Part shown: positions 28,171-36,525 of the stretch, in pieces | Position numbering within the stretch: the stretch's first letter is position 1 | Layout: each line of letters opens with the position of its first letter | NCBI GenBank assembly: GCA_965247255.1 | Contig: CBDFGS010000008.1 | Coordinates: 62,001-126,000 of the forward strand | DNA from: CBDFGS01 sp965247255 | GTDB taxonomy: Bacteria; Chloroflexota; Dehalococcoidia; Lucifugimonadales; CAUZJF01 | DNA length: 64,000 nucleotides | Reading direction: 5' to 3' | Notes under the pieces: model-generated | Told to the model about the DNA's origin: nothing | The model's database searches: none | Seen by the model: the letters and a program-made list of their open reading frames with translations, nothing else | Position numbers and translations under genes: made by a program

Positions 28171-28236
28171 GGGTGCTCCTCTGAATCTGGGATAATGGTT
28201 TTGGAACAGAAACCCGCCCGGAAACAAGGAGCACCC
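28171..28236 (+). promoter_or_regulatory. IS promoter inside a hairpin covering the transposase ribosome-binding site (copy A)
   Basis: GGGTGCTCCT (28171-28180) is perfectly complementary to AGGAGCACCC (28227-28236), which contains the AGGAG ribosome-binding site of the transposase. Between the arms is an extended -10 promoter, TGGGATAAT (-10 at 28191-28196). A transcript begun there lacks the first arm and leaves AGGAG free; a transcript entering from outside folds and hides it. Confidence 0.6.
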
Positions 28237-28241
28237 AATAG

Positions 28242-29567
28242 ATGCTGCCACAGAACAAACCCGACCGTATCCGCATCCTCTTTGACGACCATCGCCTGGT
28301 GGCCAATGCCGGCCTGCTCCTGCCGGCCACCCTAGCCCGGCACCTGGGCCTGCGGGAACTCGTCGACCATCACCTTGACCTCGGCGGAGCGCCGGGACGG
28401 GCGAACACTGGGGACAAGATGCTGACGCTGGTCGCTTCCGCGCTGGCAGGCGGCGACTGCATCGACGACGCCGATGCGCTGCGCGCTGGTGGGACGGTTG
28501 GTGTTCTAGGCTGCGTGGTCAAGGCGCCATCCACCCTGGGGACCTTCCTGCGCAGCTTCCGGTGGGGGCATGTCCGTCAACTCGACCGCGTGAGCCGCCA
28601 GTTGTTGGCCCGGGCCTGGGCCGCTGGGGCCGGACCCGGCGACTCGCCCCTGACCATCGACCTGGACTCGACCATCTGCGAGACCTATGGACTGGCCAAG
28701 GAGGGAGCGCGCCACCACGGCTATACCGGCGCCCGCGGCTATCACCCGCTGCTGGCCATTGCCGCCGGCACCGGCGAGGTGCTGATGTCCCGGCTGCGCG
28801 AGGGCCGGGCCAACACCGCCCGTGGCGCCGCCCACTTCCTGCGTGAGACGGTGGGGCGGGTGCGCTACGGCGGGGCCAGGGGACAACTCACGGTGCGGGC
28901 CGACAGCGGCTTCTACGCCCACACTGTCGTTGCCGCCTGCCGGGAAATGGATGTCCGCTTCTCTATCACCATCCGCCAGCGCGCCAGGCTGCGGGATCTG
29001 ATCGAGGCGATACCAGAGGAGGACTGGACTCCCATTCCCTACTGGATGGACGGCGCCGCCGATGTCGCCGAGACGACTTACACCCCGTTCCAGACCAAGC
29101 CGGACGCCGCGCCGGTGCGGCTCATTGTCCGGCGGGTGAAGCCGACGCCCGGTTCCCAGCTCGCCCTCTTCGCCAGATACAGCTATCACGCCTTCATCAC
29201 CGACCGCGATGGGGAGACGCTGGAACTGGAGGCCGATCATCGCCGCCACGCCGAGGTCGAGAACGCCATACGCGACCTCAAGTACGGCGTCGGGCTGAAC
29301 CACATGCCGTCGGCGCGCTTCGCCGCCAACGGCGCCTGGCTGGCGGTCCAGGTGATGGCGCATAACCTGGCCCGCTGGACGGCGCGGATTGGTCTGGGCG
29401 AGCGGACCGTGATCACCAAGACCCTCAGGCGGCGGGTCTTCGCTCTGGTGGGACGGATCACCCGCTCGGCGCGCCGCCTCACTTTGCATCTCCCCCGGCG
29501 CTGGCCTTGGGAAACCCAGTTCACTCGCGCCTTGGCCCGGCTGCAAGCCATTCCGTTCCCGGCCTGA
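28242..29567 (+). CDS. IS1380 family transposase (copy A)
   Basis: A 441-residue DDE transposase. Catalytic acids can be placed in TIDLDSTICETYG (first Asp), VRADSGFYA (second Asp) and RHAEVENAIRDLKYG (Glu), with the typical IS1380 spacing and the GYHPLLAIAAGTGEVL strand. ATG 28242 lies eleven bases after AGGAG. The protein is identical in copy C and nearly so in copy B. It appears intact. Confidence 0.95.
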   Translation: MLPQNKPDRIRILFDDHRLVANAGLLLPATLARHLGLRELVDHHLDLGGAPGRANTGDKMLTLVASALAGGDCIDDADALRAGGTVGVLGCVVKAPSTLGTFLRSFRWGHVRQLDRVSRQLLARAWAAGAGPGDSPLTIDLDSTICETYGLAKEGARHHGYTGARGYHPLLAIAAGTGEVLMSRLREGRANTARGAAHFLRETVGRVRYGGARGQLTVRADSGFYAHTVVAACREMDVRFSITIRQRARLRDLIEAIPEEDWTPIPYWMDGAADVAETTYTPFQTKPDAAPVRLIVRRVKPTPGSQLALFARYSYHAFITDRDGETLELEADHRRHAEVENAIRDLKYGVGLNHMPSARFAANGAWLAVQVMAHNLARWTARIGLGERTVITKTLRRRVFALVGRITRSARRLTLHLPRRWPWETQFTRALARLQAIPFPA

Positions 29568-29824
29568 CGGCCAGCCTGCAACTGACCCAACGTCCCCGCA
29601 ATCTCGCGCCACCCCGGTCGCGAGAGTCCCCTGCTGCGTATCCTCTCGCCTTCCCGCGCATCGCAACTCCCGCATAGGGCCTTAGGGGCCCTGTGCGGCC
29701 ACTGAAGACCGCCCGCCGGCCTCCCATCTACCCCAAGACCCCAGGCCATCTCCCCTGTAGCTCCCTCACCCACCCCCTTCCGCTGCCCTCACGCCGTCCA
29801 TCGGTGTCCTTCGGTGGATTCGGG

Positions 29825-30388
29825 CTTAGAGATAAGGGGAGGATTCAGAGTGGACAACACGTCCTTATCAACGGCGCTTCCGGATCGGTAGGCACGTCTG
29901 CCGTGCAGCTCGCCAAGTACTTTGGGGCGGAAGTCACCGGGGTCTGCAGTACCACGAACGTGAAATTGGTGAAGTCTCTGGGCGCAGACAACGTCATTGA
30001 TTACACGAAAGAGGATTTTACCGAAACCGGCCAGACCTACGACGTTATTTTTGACGCAGTAGGCAAGAGTTCGTTTTCACGCTGCAAAGGCTCACTAACG
30101 CAAAGAGGAGTCTATCTTACAACCGTCCCTACGCTGGCAATTCCTCTTCAAATGTTGTGGACTTGGAAGATCGGCAGCAAGAGGGCAAAGATTGCGCTCA
30201 CGGGTTTGAGGCCATCAAGCGAAAAGACTAAAGATCTACTTTTCCTCAAAGAGCTTGCCGAGGCTGGAAACATAAAATCGGTCATAGATAGAAGCTATCC
30301 GTTAGAACAGACTGCCGAGGCCCACAGGTATGTCGAGAAGGGACACAAAAAGGGAAACGTAGTAATCACTGTGCGAGGCGAGATCTGA
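29825..30388 (+). pseudogene. Zinc-type alcohol dehydrogenase/quinone oxidoreductase (MDR), N-terminal half missing
   Basis: About 187 residues from the IS boundary. The Rossmann part of an MDR enzyme is intact: VLINGASGSVGTSAVQLAKYFGAEVTGVCSTTNVKLVKSLGADNVIDYTKEDF, then the C-terminal VIDRSYPLEQTAEAHRYVEKGHKKGNVVITV. The GroES-like N-terminal domain (about 130-140 residues) is absent; family members have about 320-330. The sequence is visibly richer in A and T than its neighbours (many AAA and TTT codons), which suggests foreign origin. The stop is TGA 30386-30388, convergent with the next operon. Confidence 0.85.
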
Positions 30389-30410
30389 AGGGAAGGGACG
30401 CAGGTTGAGC

Positions 30411-30887
30411 CTAGGCGTCTCTGTAGACCTTGCCCCGCTTCCGCACGTTTTCGAGGAGCGACGCATCGAACGCGTCGAGGTCGTGTCCTTCAGGTTGAGG
30501 GGGCAGCAGTGGAAGGCCCTTGGCCCGCACCACCCTGGGGTTGGTGTAGTAACCGGCATAGGCCTGCTGGACCAGGAAATCGAAGAAGTCGGGGTGTTCC
30601 GATTCAACCTGCTTGAGCACGCCTACGCGACCGCTATCTGGCAGGTCGGCGAACCCGAGGGAATGCGCTCGGGCGCCGGTGACCTCAATGGCCTTGAGCC
30701 CTTCGGACAGGAGCTTTCTGGTACTCGGAAGGAGGCCGGCAAAACCCTCGACGTGCTCGGCCACGCCCAGCTCGCCGGCGCCAGAAACACCATCGTTCGC
30801 GGGGACCAGGCTGTCCAGCACCGTGCCCAGCAGCGCGCGTTGCTGTTGCGAGAGGTAGAGTATCTTGTCGTGCTGATTTCTCTGCAT
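30411..30887 (-). CDS. Gluconate 2-dehydrogenase subunit 3 family protein
   Basis: About 158 residues from ATG 30885-30887 (a TTG four codons earlier, adjacent to the upstream stop, is the alternative). It matches the small subunit that accompanies GMC-type membrane dehydrogenases: LSQQQRALLGTVLDSLVPANDG at the N-terminus and FFDFLVQQAYAGYYTNPRVVRAKG in the C-terminal half. In characterised gluconate or sorbitol dehydrogenases this subunit is exported by Tat with the flavoprotein; here no Tat signal is seen. It lies directly after the GMC oxidoreductase gene, so the two form the enzyme. No cytochrome c subunit gene is near. Confidence 0.8.
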   Translation of the reverse strand: MQRNQHDKILYLSQQQRALLGTVLDSLVPANDGVSGAGELGVAEHVEGFAGLLPSTRKLLSEGLKAIEVTGARAHSLGFADLPDSGRVGVLKQVESEHPDFFDFLVQQAYAGYYTNPRVVRAKGLPLLPPQPEGHDLDAFDASLLENVRKRGKVYRDA

Positions 30888-30899
30888 GCGGGCCGCCAA

Positions 30900-32510
30900 T
30901 CAGTCGAGAACATGCCGTGCGTTACGTTTGACGTAGTCGGCGATGCGGAGGGCCAGCGCTTGGATAGTCGAGGTAGGATTGACCCCTCCGCTGGTAACGA
31001 ACAGGCTACCGTCGACGATGAAGAGGTTTTTCACGTCGTGCGCCCGCCCCCACTCGTCTACTACCGAGCCGCCGCTGTCCGTCCCCATCTTCGCCGTGCC
31101 CATGAGATGGAAACCGCCTCCCTTCAGCAGCGGGTTTTGAAAGACTTGCTTGGCGCCCGCGGCTTCCAACACTTCGGAAGCGCTGGCAACGGAGTGAGCC
31201 ATCACCTTCTTGCTGTTGTCACTCAGGAGGTAGTTGGTTTTCGGCGCCGGAATGCCGTCGCCGTCGGTCAGATCGGGGTCCAGCACGACCTCGTTGTGGA
31301 GCTCCGGCAGGTCTTCTCCTATCGATGCAATGGGGACCACGTGGCCTATTCGCTCATCGAATGCGCGGTGGTGGTCTTCGCCCCAGGGTATTGGCTGCTC
31401 CACCTGCCCTCCGAGCGCGGTGTTGACCGGACCGAGGTCCCGGTTCGACTGCATCTGGTATCCGCGGACGAAGCCTCGTGAGGTGTCGGTCTCGTAGTGC
31501 TCGTAGCTGGTGATCGACACAGCCAGCGGCCCCTTGTGCGCCTCGAGGTCCTCGTCAAACGCGCCCATAGTCACGGATATGGGATGGAGCATCAGGTTCT
31601 TTCCGACGAGTCCGCTGCCGTTGGCGAGGCCATCGGGAAACAGGGCGGAAGTAGAGTTCAGCAGCAGTCGCGGGGTACCGATGCCGTTGCACGCCAGGAC
31701 GACGATCCGGGCCTTCTGCTCGCGGACCTGGCCCGTGCTGTCAAAGTAGACGACCCCGTCGGCGAGCCCATCGGCTCCAACGAGCACCTCCGCTACCCTC
31801 GCGCCGGTAGTGAGCACCGCGCCGCTCTTAACCGCTTTGGGCCAGTAGGTGACATCGGAGCTTGATTTCGAGCGGTTGTAGCACCCGGTGATGCAGGGAC
31901 CGCCGTAGGTGCACGCGGGCCGGCCGTCATACGGGGCGCTGTTTATCGCGCTCTCGGCGGGCCACCAGTGCCACCCAAGCTTCTCGAAACCCTCCACGAG
32001 CTTATTCCCCTGCTTGCCGATCGCAAGAGGAGGCGTCTGCCGCGGAGGCATCGGCGGATAGGCCGGATTGCCGTTGAGACCCGCAACGCCGGTCATCTTG
32101 TCGTTCAGGTCAAAGAACGGCTCGAGGTCATAGTATGTGAGAGGCCAATCGTCGGCCACTCCGTCGAGGGTCTTGACCTTGAAGTCCGACGGCCGCATCC
32201 GCGGGAAGTGCGCTCCCCAGTGAATCCCGCTGCCGCCGACAGCGTTGAACATCAGGGGCGTGATCGGGGAGTTATCGTGGTTTACCGGGTAGTCTTCGGG
32301 CCAGCCGCGAACGTTCGGGTCCATGCTGAAGTCGGAGTAGATGTGCTCCTGCCAGTCGTCGTGAGTGCTTGTGTAGGCCGTCGGGTCAGGCCAGTAGCCT
32401 TGCTCCAAGCACATGACCTCGATGCCAGCCTCGCTCAAGCTCCATACGAAGGCGCCGCCGGACATTCCAGCCCCGATGACCAGCACATCCACTACGTTGG
32501 TGTCAGCCAT
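30900..32510 (-). CDS. GMC family oxidoreductase, FAD-dependent large subunit
   Basis: A 536-residue flavoprotein that oxidises an alcohol or sugar. The FAD-binding beta-alpha-beta motif is at the N-terminus (VLVIGAGMSGGAFVWSLSEAGIEVMCLEQG), with GGSGIHWGAHFPRMRPSDF in the middle. The C-terminal active-site block holds GGFHLMGTAKMGTD (catalytic His) and the GSLFVTSGGVNPTSTIQALALRIADY ending (Asn). Cys-rich segment CTYGGPCITGC resembles that of gluconate 2-dehydrogenase flavoproteins. It is followed without gap by the subunit-3 gene. Acceptor and substrate are unknown. Confidence 0.92.
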   Translation of the reverse strand: MADTNVVDVLVIGAGMSGGAFVWSLSEAGIEVMCLEQGYWPDPTAYTSTHDDWQEHIYSDFSMDPNVRGWPEDYPVNHDNSPITPLMFNAVGGSGIHWGAHFPRMRPSDFKVKTLDGVADDWPLTYYDLEPFFDLNDKMTGVAGLNGNPAYPPMPPRQTPPLAIGKQGNKLVEGFEKLGWHWWPAESAINSAPYDGRPACTYGGPCITGCYNRSKSSSDVTYWPKAVKSGAVLTTGARVAEVLVGADGLADGVVYFDSTGQVREQKARIVVLACNGIGTPRLLLNSTSALFPDGLANGSGLVGKNLMLHPISVTMGAFDEDLEAHKGPLAVSITSYEHYETDTSRGFVRGYQMQSNRDLGPVNTALGGQVEQPIPWGEDHHRAFDERIGHVVPIASIGEDLPELHNEVVLDPDLTDGDGIPAPKTNYLLSDNSKKVMAHSVASASEVLEAAGAKQVFQNPLLKGGGFHLMGTAKMGTDSGGSVVDEWGRAHDVKNLFIVDGSLFVTSGGVNPTSTIQALALRIADYVKRNARHVLD

Positions 32511-33016
32511 TTAGTTGGATCCGTGCGATAGGTTGCGTGTATCTGGCTTTGGCTAGATACCGTGTGTTGCGCAGATAATACCCTCGCCGAGGCCGCCTAG
32601 CAACCGGACATGAGTCTCGGCCATCAGAGCGACGGTCGCTCTCAACGTACGAAGCGCCAAAGACGAGACCTCACCCCAACAAACAGCCTTATGGCAACGC
32701 GCTTTCCCCCTCTCCGCAGATGCGGAGAGGGCCGGGGTGAGGTCTCTTCGCGGCGTAGGAATACACATCCAAAGGGACTTCCACCCCCGTGACGAGAATC
32801 GCGCAGGTGAAGACGATTGGGATTAGGAGCGCGGGATCGACCTCAGTCGGTTCGTGGCCACCGTTAAACTCAACCAGCCATGCAGCGTTCTGCGTCGCTT
32901 GCCGTGGAAAAGGGGCGGGCGCCAGTGCTATGATGCGGCCTCTGGAGTGCGCTTCATTGTGCGTCATGGGACGTGCGTCGTGGGACGTGCGTCGTGGGAT
33001 AGGACGGGGGAAAGAC
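32511..33016. other. Gap holding a palindromic repeat and a short tandem repeat
   Basis: The 506 bp between the divergent GMC and DUF1800 genes contain the repeat at 32665-32746 and, near 32966-33000, a tandem of the unit GGGACGTGCGTCGT (about two and a half copies) just before the DUF1800 ribosome-binding site. A minus-strand frame here includes a hydrophobic stretch, but it runs through the repeats and is not supported as a gene. Confidence 0.5.
32665..32746. repeat. Palindromic repeat, GAGACCTCACCCC...GGGGTGAGGTCTC
   Basis: Perfect 13-base outer arms (GAGACCTCACCCC and GGGGTGAGGTCTC), with an inner hairpin CCCTCTCCGCAGATGCGGAGAGGG. The same build as the repeat at 3028-3106. Confidence 0.65.
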
Positions 33017-34459
33017 ATGGGGAATAGAGACATCGGGCTGTTGGCGCATCTGACGCGGCGCGCCGGCTTTGGCGCGACGTGGGACGAGCTAGAATCGGTC
33101 TCATCGAAGGGGTATGACGCGGCGGTCGAGGAGCTGCTCGCCTCCGAAAGCCCCAAGGTGATATCTGATGACATGGTCAGACGCTACCACCACGAGCTGT
33201 CGGGCATGATGAGCGTAGTCTCACCCGGAACCGTCTGGCTCTACCGTATGGCAACCACCACCGCACCGCTCCAGGAAAAGCTGGCCCTGTTCTGGCACTC
33301 TGTTTTCGCTACGGGGTACACCGGCAAGGTGGTATATGGCAAGGTGCTGATGGACCAGATCAGGATGTTTCGCCGGTACGGTCTTGGCAGCTTCAGGACT
33401 CTGCTCGCGGAGCTAGCGCGGGACCCCGCCATGATAGCCTGGCTTGACAACCTCGACAACCACAATGGCGCAATCAACGAGAACTTTGGCAGAGAGCTGC
33501 TCGAGCTATTCTCCCTTGGCGTTGGCAACTATACGGAGGAGGACATCAAGGAGTGCTCGCGGGCCTTCACGGGCTGGACCATCGGCAACTCGGAGTACAT
33601 GTCGCTCCGCGCTCGCAGGGACTCGATCTGGCCGTACGGTCGCATCGCGTGGCACTTCAAGTATCGCCCAGAGGACCACGATAGCGGTGAGAAGACATTC
33701 CTTGGACTTCAGGGCCGATTCAACGGTGAGGATATCGTCGACATTATCTGTCAACAACCGGCTACCGCGAGGTTCATCTCACGGCACCTGTACCACTTTT
33801 TCGTGGCTGACGAACCGCCTGTGGCGCAGTGGCCTTACACACCTCCAAGAGACCCTGATGCCATAGACCTGCTGTGCGACGCGTACTTCGACAGCGATTA
33901 CGACATGACCGCGATGTTGCGGGTGCTTTTCAACTCCGAGTTCTTCAAGTCCGCTGACTCATGGTATGCGAAGGTGAAGAGCCCAGCCGAGCTGATCGCC
34001 GGGGTCCTAAGGTTAACCGGGGAGTTCGAAAAGCCCCGCCGTGAGATCTTGGACAGGGCCCTGCAGATGTTCTACATGGGCCAGCGCCTGGCCGACCCTC
34101 CGTCAGTCGAGGGGTGGCATCAAGGCACGGAGTGGATCGACACTGGAACCCTGGTGGAGCGAATAAACTTCGCCACCCAGCAGATGGCCGATGGCAACAA
34201 GCCTGGGGTCGAGGCCATGATTGGAAGAGTAGCGGCCGGCAATGGCGGAACGGCCGCTCCTGGAGATTTGCTGGACAGGTGTCTGGAGCAGATGGGAGCG
34301 ATCTCACTCTCGGAGGAGACACGTTCAGCAATATTGGACTTTGCGACGAAGGGTGACGAAGCGCGGCAGGATACCTCCGGCGTGGGCGACGATGAGGACC
34401 GGCAAGTGTCCGATATGCTCCAGCTGGTTGCCGCCTCGCACGAGTTCCAGCGCGGCTAG
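33017..34459 (+). CDS. DUF1800 domain-containing protein
   Basis: A 480-residue protein. Its start, ATG 33017 after GGGGGAAAG, gives the family's typical opening LLAHLTRRAGFGATWDEL. Family landmarks follow: LQEKLALFWHSVFATG, the AWLDNLDNHNGAINENFGRELLELFSLGVGNYTEEDIKECSRAFTGW core, FKYRPEDHDSGEKTFLG, FISRHLYHFFVADEPP, and VKSPAELIAGVLRLTG. DUF1800 proteins are often encoded beside DUF1501 proteins in Planctomycetota and Chloroflexota; their function is unknown. No signal sequence is seen. It leads a three-gene operon with the NHL and DUF1501 genes. Confidence 0.92.
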   Translation: MGNRDIGLLAHLTRRAGFGATWDELESVSSKGYDAAVEELLASESPKVISDDMVRRYHHELSGMMSVVSPGTVWLYRMATTTAPLQEKLALFWHSVFATGYTGKVVYGKVLMDQIRMFRRYGLGSFRTLLAELARDPAMIAWLDNLDNHNGAINENFGRELLELFSLGVGNYTEEDIKECSRAFTGWTIGNSEYMSLRARRDSIWPYGRIAWHFKYRPEDHDSGEKTFLGLQGRFNGEDIVDIICQQPATARFISRHLYHFFVADEPPVAQWPYTPPRDPDAIDLLCDAYFDSDYDMTAMLRVLFNSEFFKSADSWYAKVKSPAELIAGVLRLTGEFEKPRREILDRALQMFYMGQRLADPPSVEGWHQGTEWIDTGTLVERINFATQQMADGNKPGVEAMIGRVAAGNGGTAAPGDLLDRCLEQMGAISLSEETRSAILDFATKGDEARQDTSGVGDDEDRQVSDMLQLVAASHEFQRG

Positions 34460-34467
34460 CCAGAAGC

Positions 34468-34489
34468 GGGCGGCCACGCAGGGCCGCCC
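34468..34489 (+). repeat. Hairpin after DUF1800 gene
   Basis: GGGCGGCC and GGCCGCCC form an eight-base stem, followed by CCTAC. A similar hairpin-plus-CCTAC unit is inside the 122-bp element at 35714. There is no T-run. Confidence 0.4.
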
Positions 34490-34547
34490 CTACAGGGTGT
34501 TGTGCGTCGGTGTCGCTAATCCCGACGAGAACGTGGGAAGGCATGTG

Positions 34548-35579
34548 ATGAGTACGGTGGAGACGGCGTCGCGGAGCGCGTTCTTGAAGTACGGCCACAC
34601 CATCGGTCTGTCGACGATGCAAGGGCGTGGGTTCTACTATCCGGCCGACACCGCCATCGGCAGCGATGGGCGGCTATACACCGTGAGTCGCTCTTTGGAG
34701 GGCGACCCGCGGGGAGTCCGGGTCACCATTTTCGACCTTGAGAGCGAGTTCTTCGGCACATTCGCCGACTTTGGTGAAGACGACGGCCAGCTCATCTGGC
34801 CTACCTCTATAGCATGTGACAGCCTTAATCGGGTCTACGTCAGCGATGAGTACACCCACCGGATTACCGCATTCGATGATTCGGGCAAGTTCATAGATAA
34901 GTGGGGACTGCACGGCGCGGACCGCGGTGAGATCGACGGCCCGTCGGGCATCGCCTTCGATAGCGACGACAATCTGTACGTCGTGGACCACCAGAACGCC
35001 CGAGTCCAGAAGTTCACCAACGACGGCCGGCTCCTATCCAGCTTTGGCTCGTGGGGGACCGATCATGGCCAATTCAGACTGCCGTGGGGATGCACCGTCG
35101 ATGCCAAAGGCGACGTATATGTCGCAGACTGGGGCAACAGCCGCGTCGAGAGATTCACGGCGGACGGAGAGTTCGTGGCACAATACGGATCACCGGGCCA
35201 GGGCGACGGCGAGTTTCACCGGCCCGCGGGCGTCGCCGTCGATAAAGAAGGCTATGTTTACGTGGCCGGCTGGGGCAACGAGAGGGTGCAAGTGCTCGAC
35301 CCTGAAGGCGGATTTGTGATCAAGCTGCGCGGTGAGGCTACGGACTCGGTCTGGGCCCAGGACTTCTTGACCATCAACGTGGAGGAAGCCGAGGCGAGGG
35401 CGAAATCAGACCTGGTCCCCGACATGGAGTTCTTTGTCGACGATCCTCATGAAGAATCGTCCCATATCGAAAAGTATTTCTGGGCCCCTGTTTCAGTTAA
35501 GCTCGACGGCGACGGAAGGCTATACGTTACCGAGAGCAACCGGCACAGAATTCAGGTCTACGAGCGCGGTCCCCGATGA
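34548..35579 (+). CDS. NHL-repeat beta-propeller protein
   Basis: A 343-residue protein from ATG 34548, preceded by GGAAGG. At least five NHL blades are visible, each with a G-x-F/I-xxP-x-G-I/V-A-V/F-D-x-x-G-x-x-Y/V-V-x-D pattern: FYYPADTAIGSDGRLYTVS, LIWPTSIACDSLNRVYVSDE, IDGPSGIAFDSDDNLYVVDH, FRLPWGCTVDAKGDVYVADW, FHRPAGVAVDKEGYVYVAGW, with a closing blade after a 40-residue insert. There is no signal peptide. NHL propellers bind proteins or ligands, or act as lyases. It is the middle gene of the DUF1800-NHL-DUF1501 operon, 88 and 57 bases from its neighbours. Confidence 0.88.
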   Translation: MSTVETASRSAFLKYGHTIGLSTMQGRGFYYPADTAIGSDGRLYTVSRSLEGDPRGVRVTIFDLESEFFGTFADFGEDDGQLIWPTSIACDSLNRVYVSDEYTHRITAFDDSGKFIDKWGLHGADRGEIDGPSGIAFDSDDNLYVVDHQNARVQKFTNDGRLLSSFGSWGTDHGQFRLPWGCTVDAKGDVYVADWGNSRVERFTADGEFVAQYGSPGQGDGEFHRPAGVAVDKEGYVYVAGWGNERVQVLDPEGGFVIKLRGEATDSVWAQDFLTINVEEAEARAKSDLVPDMEFFVDDPHEESSHIEKYFWAPVSVKLDGDGRLYVTESNRHRIQVYERGPR

Positions 35580-35713
35580 CACGCGCTGCTGCGCAGAAGG
35601 CCGGCCGACCGGCACCTATGTTGGAGGTCGATTAGCATGGCTCCAAACAACACGGACCGCTCTCTTGTGGTGATACAGCTGTCCGGTGGGAACGACTATC
35701 TAAACACCCTAGT

Positions 35714-35835
35714 AGACCGAAATCTTTGAAATGATGGGTAGCCGAGATTGGCGTGCTACGACGACAGGGCGGGTTTCAAACCCGCCCCTACCAAGCCGTA
35801 ACCTCAGAACCCTTCAATACTAGGATGTTGGACCA
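35714..35835. mobile_element. 122-bp nonautonomous insertion (MITE-like)
   Basis: Flanked by the direct repeat CTAGT at 35709-35713 and 35836-35840. Exact removal restores the DUF1501 frame. It has no coding capacity; inside lies a strong hairpin, GGGCGGGTTTCAAACCCGCCC near 35767-35787. The ends (AGACCGAA... and ...TTGGACCA) are only weakly inverted and unlike the IS ends, so another transposase must have moved it. Confidence 0.8.
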
Positions 35836-36525
35836 CTAGTCCCGTATGGCGACGGCCTCTACTACGACTACCGCCCTAACGTCAGCATTCCGGCAGAAGA
35901 CGTACTCACCATAGACGGCAACGTAGGTTTCAACCCGAACATGGGACCGATGAAGCGCCTCTGGGACGAAGGGAAGGTTGCCGTGATAAACGGCATAGGT
36001 TATCCGAATCCCAACCGGTCTCACTTCCGGTCGATGGACGTGTGGCATACGGCAGAGGCGGAGAAAGTCGGGACCGAAGGGTGGCTCGGCCGGGCCATCC
36101 GGGAGCTGGACCCAACAGGCGACAACGTGCTCACCGGGATAAACTTCGGCCGCGGTCTTCCCAGGGCTCTTGCCTGCGAGGGCGTCTCCGTGGCGTCGGT
36201 AGGCAACCTGGAGACCTATGGGCTATTGCCCGATATCGAGGACGAGCGGCTCAGGAAATACGCCTTAGCCCGAATCCACCGAAGGACACCGATGGACGGC
36301 GTGAGGACAGCGGAAGGGGGTGGGTGAGGGAGCTACAGGGGAGATGGCCTGGGGTCTTGGGGTAGATGGGAGGCCGGCGGCCGGTCTTCAGTCGCCGCAC
36401 AGGGCCCCTAAGGCCCTATGCGGGAGTTGCGATGCGCGGGAAGGCGAGAGGATACGCAGCAGGGGACTCTCGCGACCGGGGTGGCGCGAGATTGCGGGGA
36501 CGTTGGGTCAGTTGCAGGCTGGCCG

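Larger units (their letters stand above)
28121..29824 (+). mobile_element. IS1380-type insertion sequence, copy A
   Basis: A 1704-bp element with perfect 19-base terminal inverted repeats (CCCGAATCCACCGAAGGAC). It holds one transposase gene on the plus strand. Unlike copies B, C and D its flanks do not match: CTAAC on the left, CTTAG on the right. Both neighbouring genes are cut and point away from the IS. This is what remains after recombination between two IS copies, or an assembly join across copies. Confidence 0.95.

Noticed and set aside
28506..29675. 389-codon antisense frame inside the IS (also in copies B, C and D)
   Set aside because: It mirrors the GC-rich transposase gene; no start signal and no known domain.
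32689..33174. Minus-strand frame with a hydrophobic stretch between GMC and DUF1800 genes
   Set aside because: It overlaps the DUF1800 start and runs through an intergenic palindrome; no ribosome-binding site.
29825..36268. Segment between inverted IS copies A and B as a composite transposon or recent inversion
   Set aside because: Copy B has its own matching duplication within DUF1501 and restores that gene, so the segment has not moved or flipped as a unit with B.
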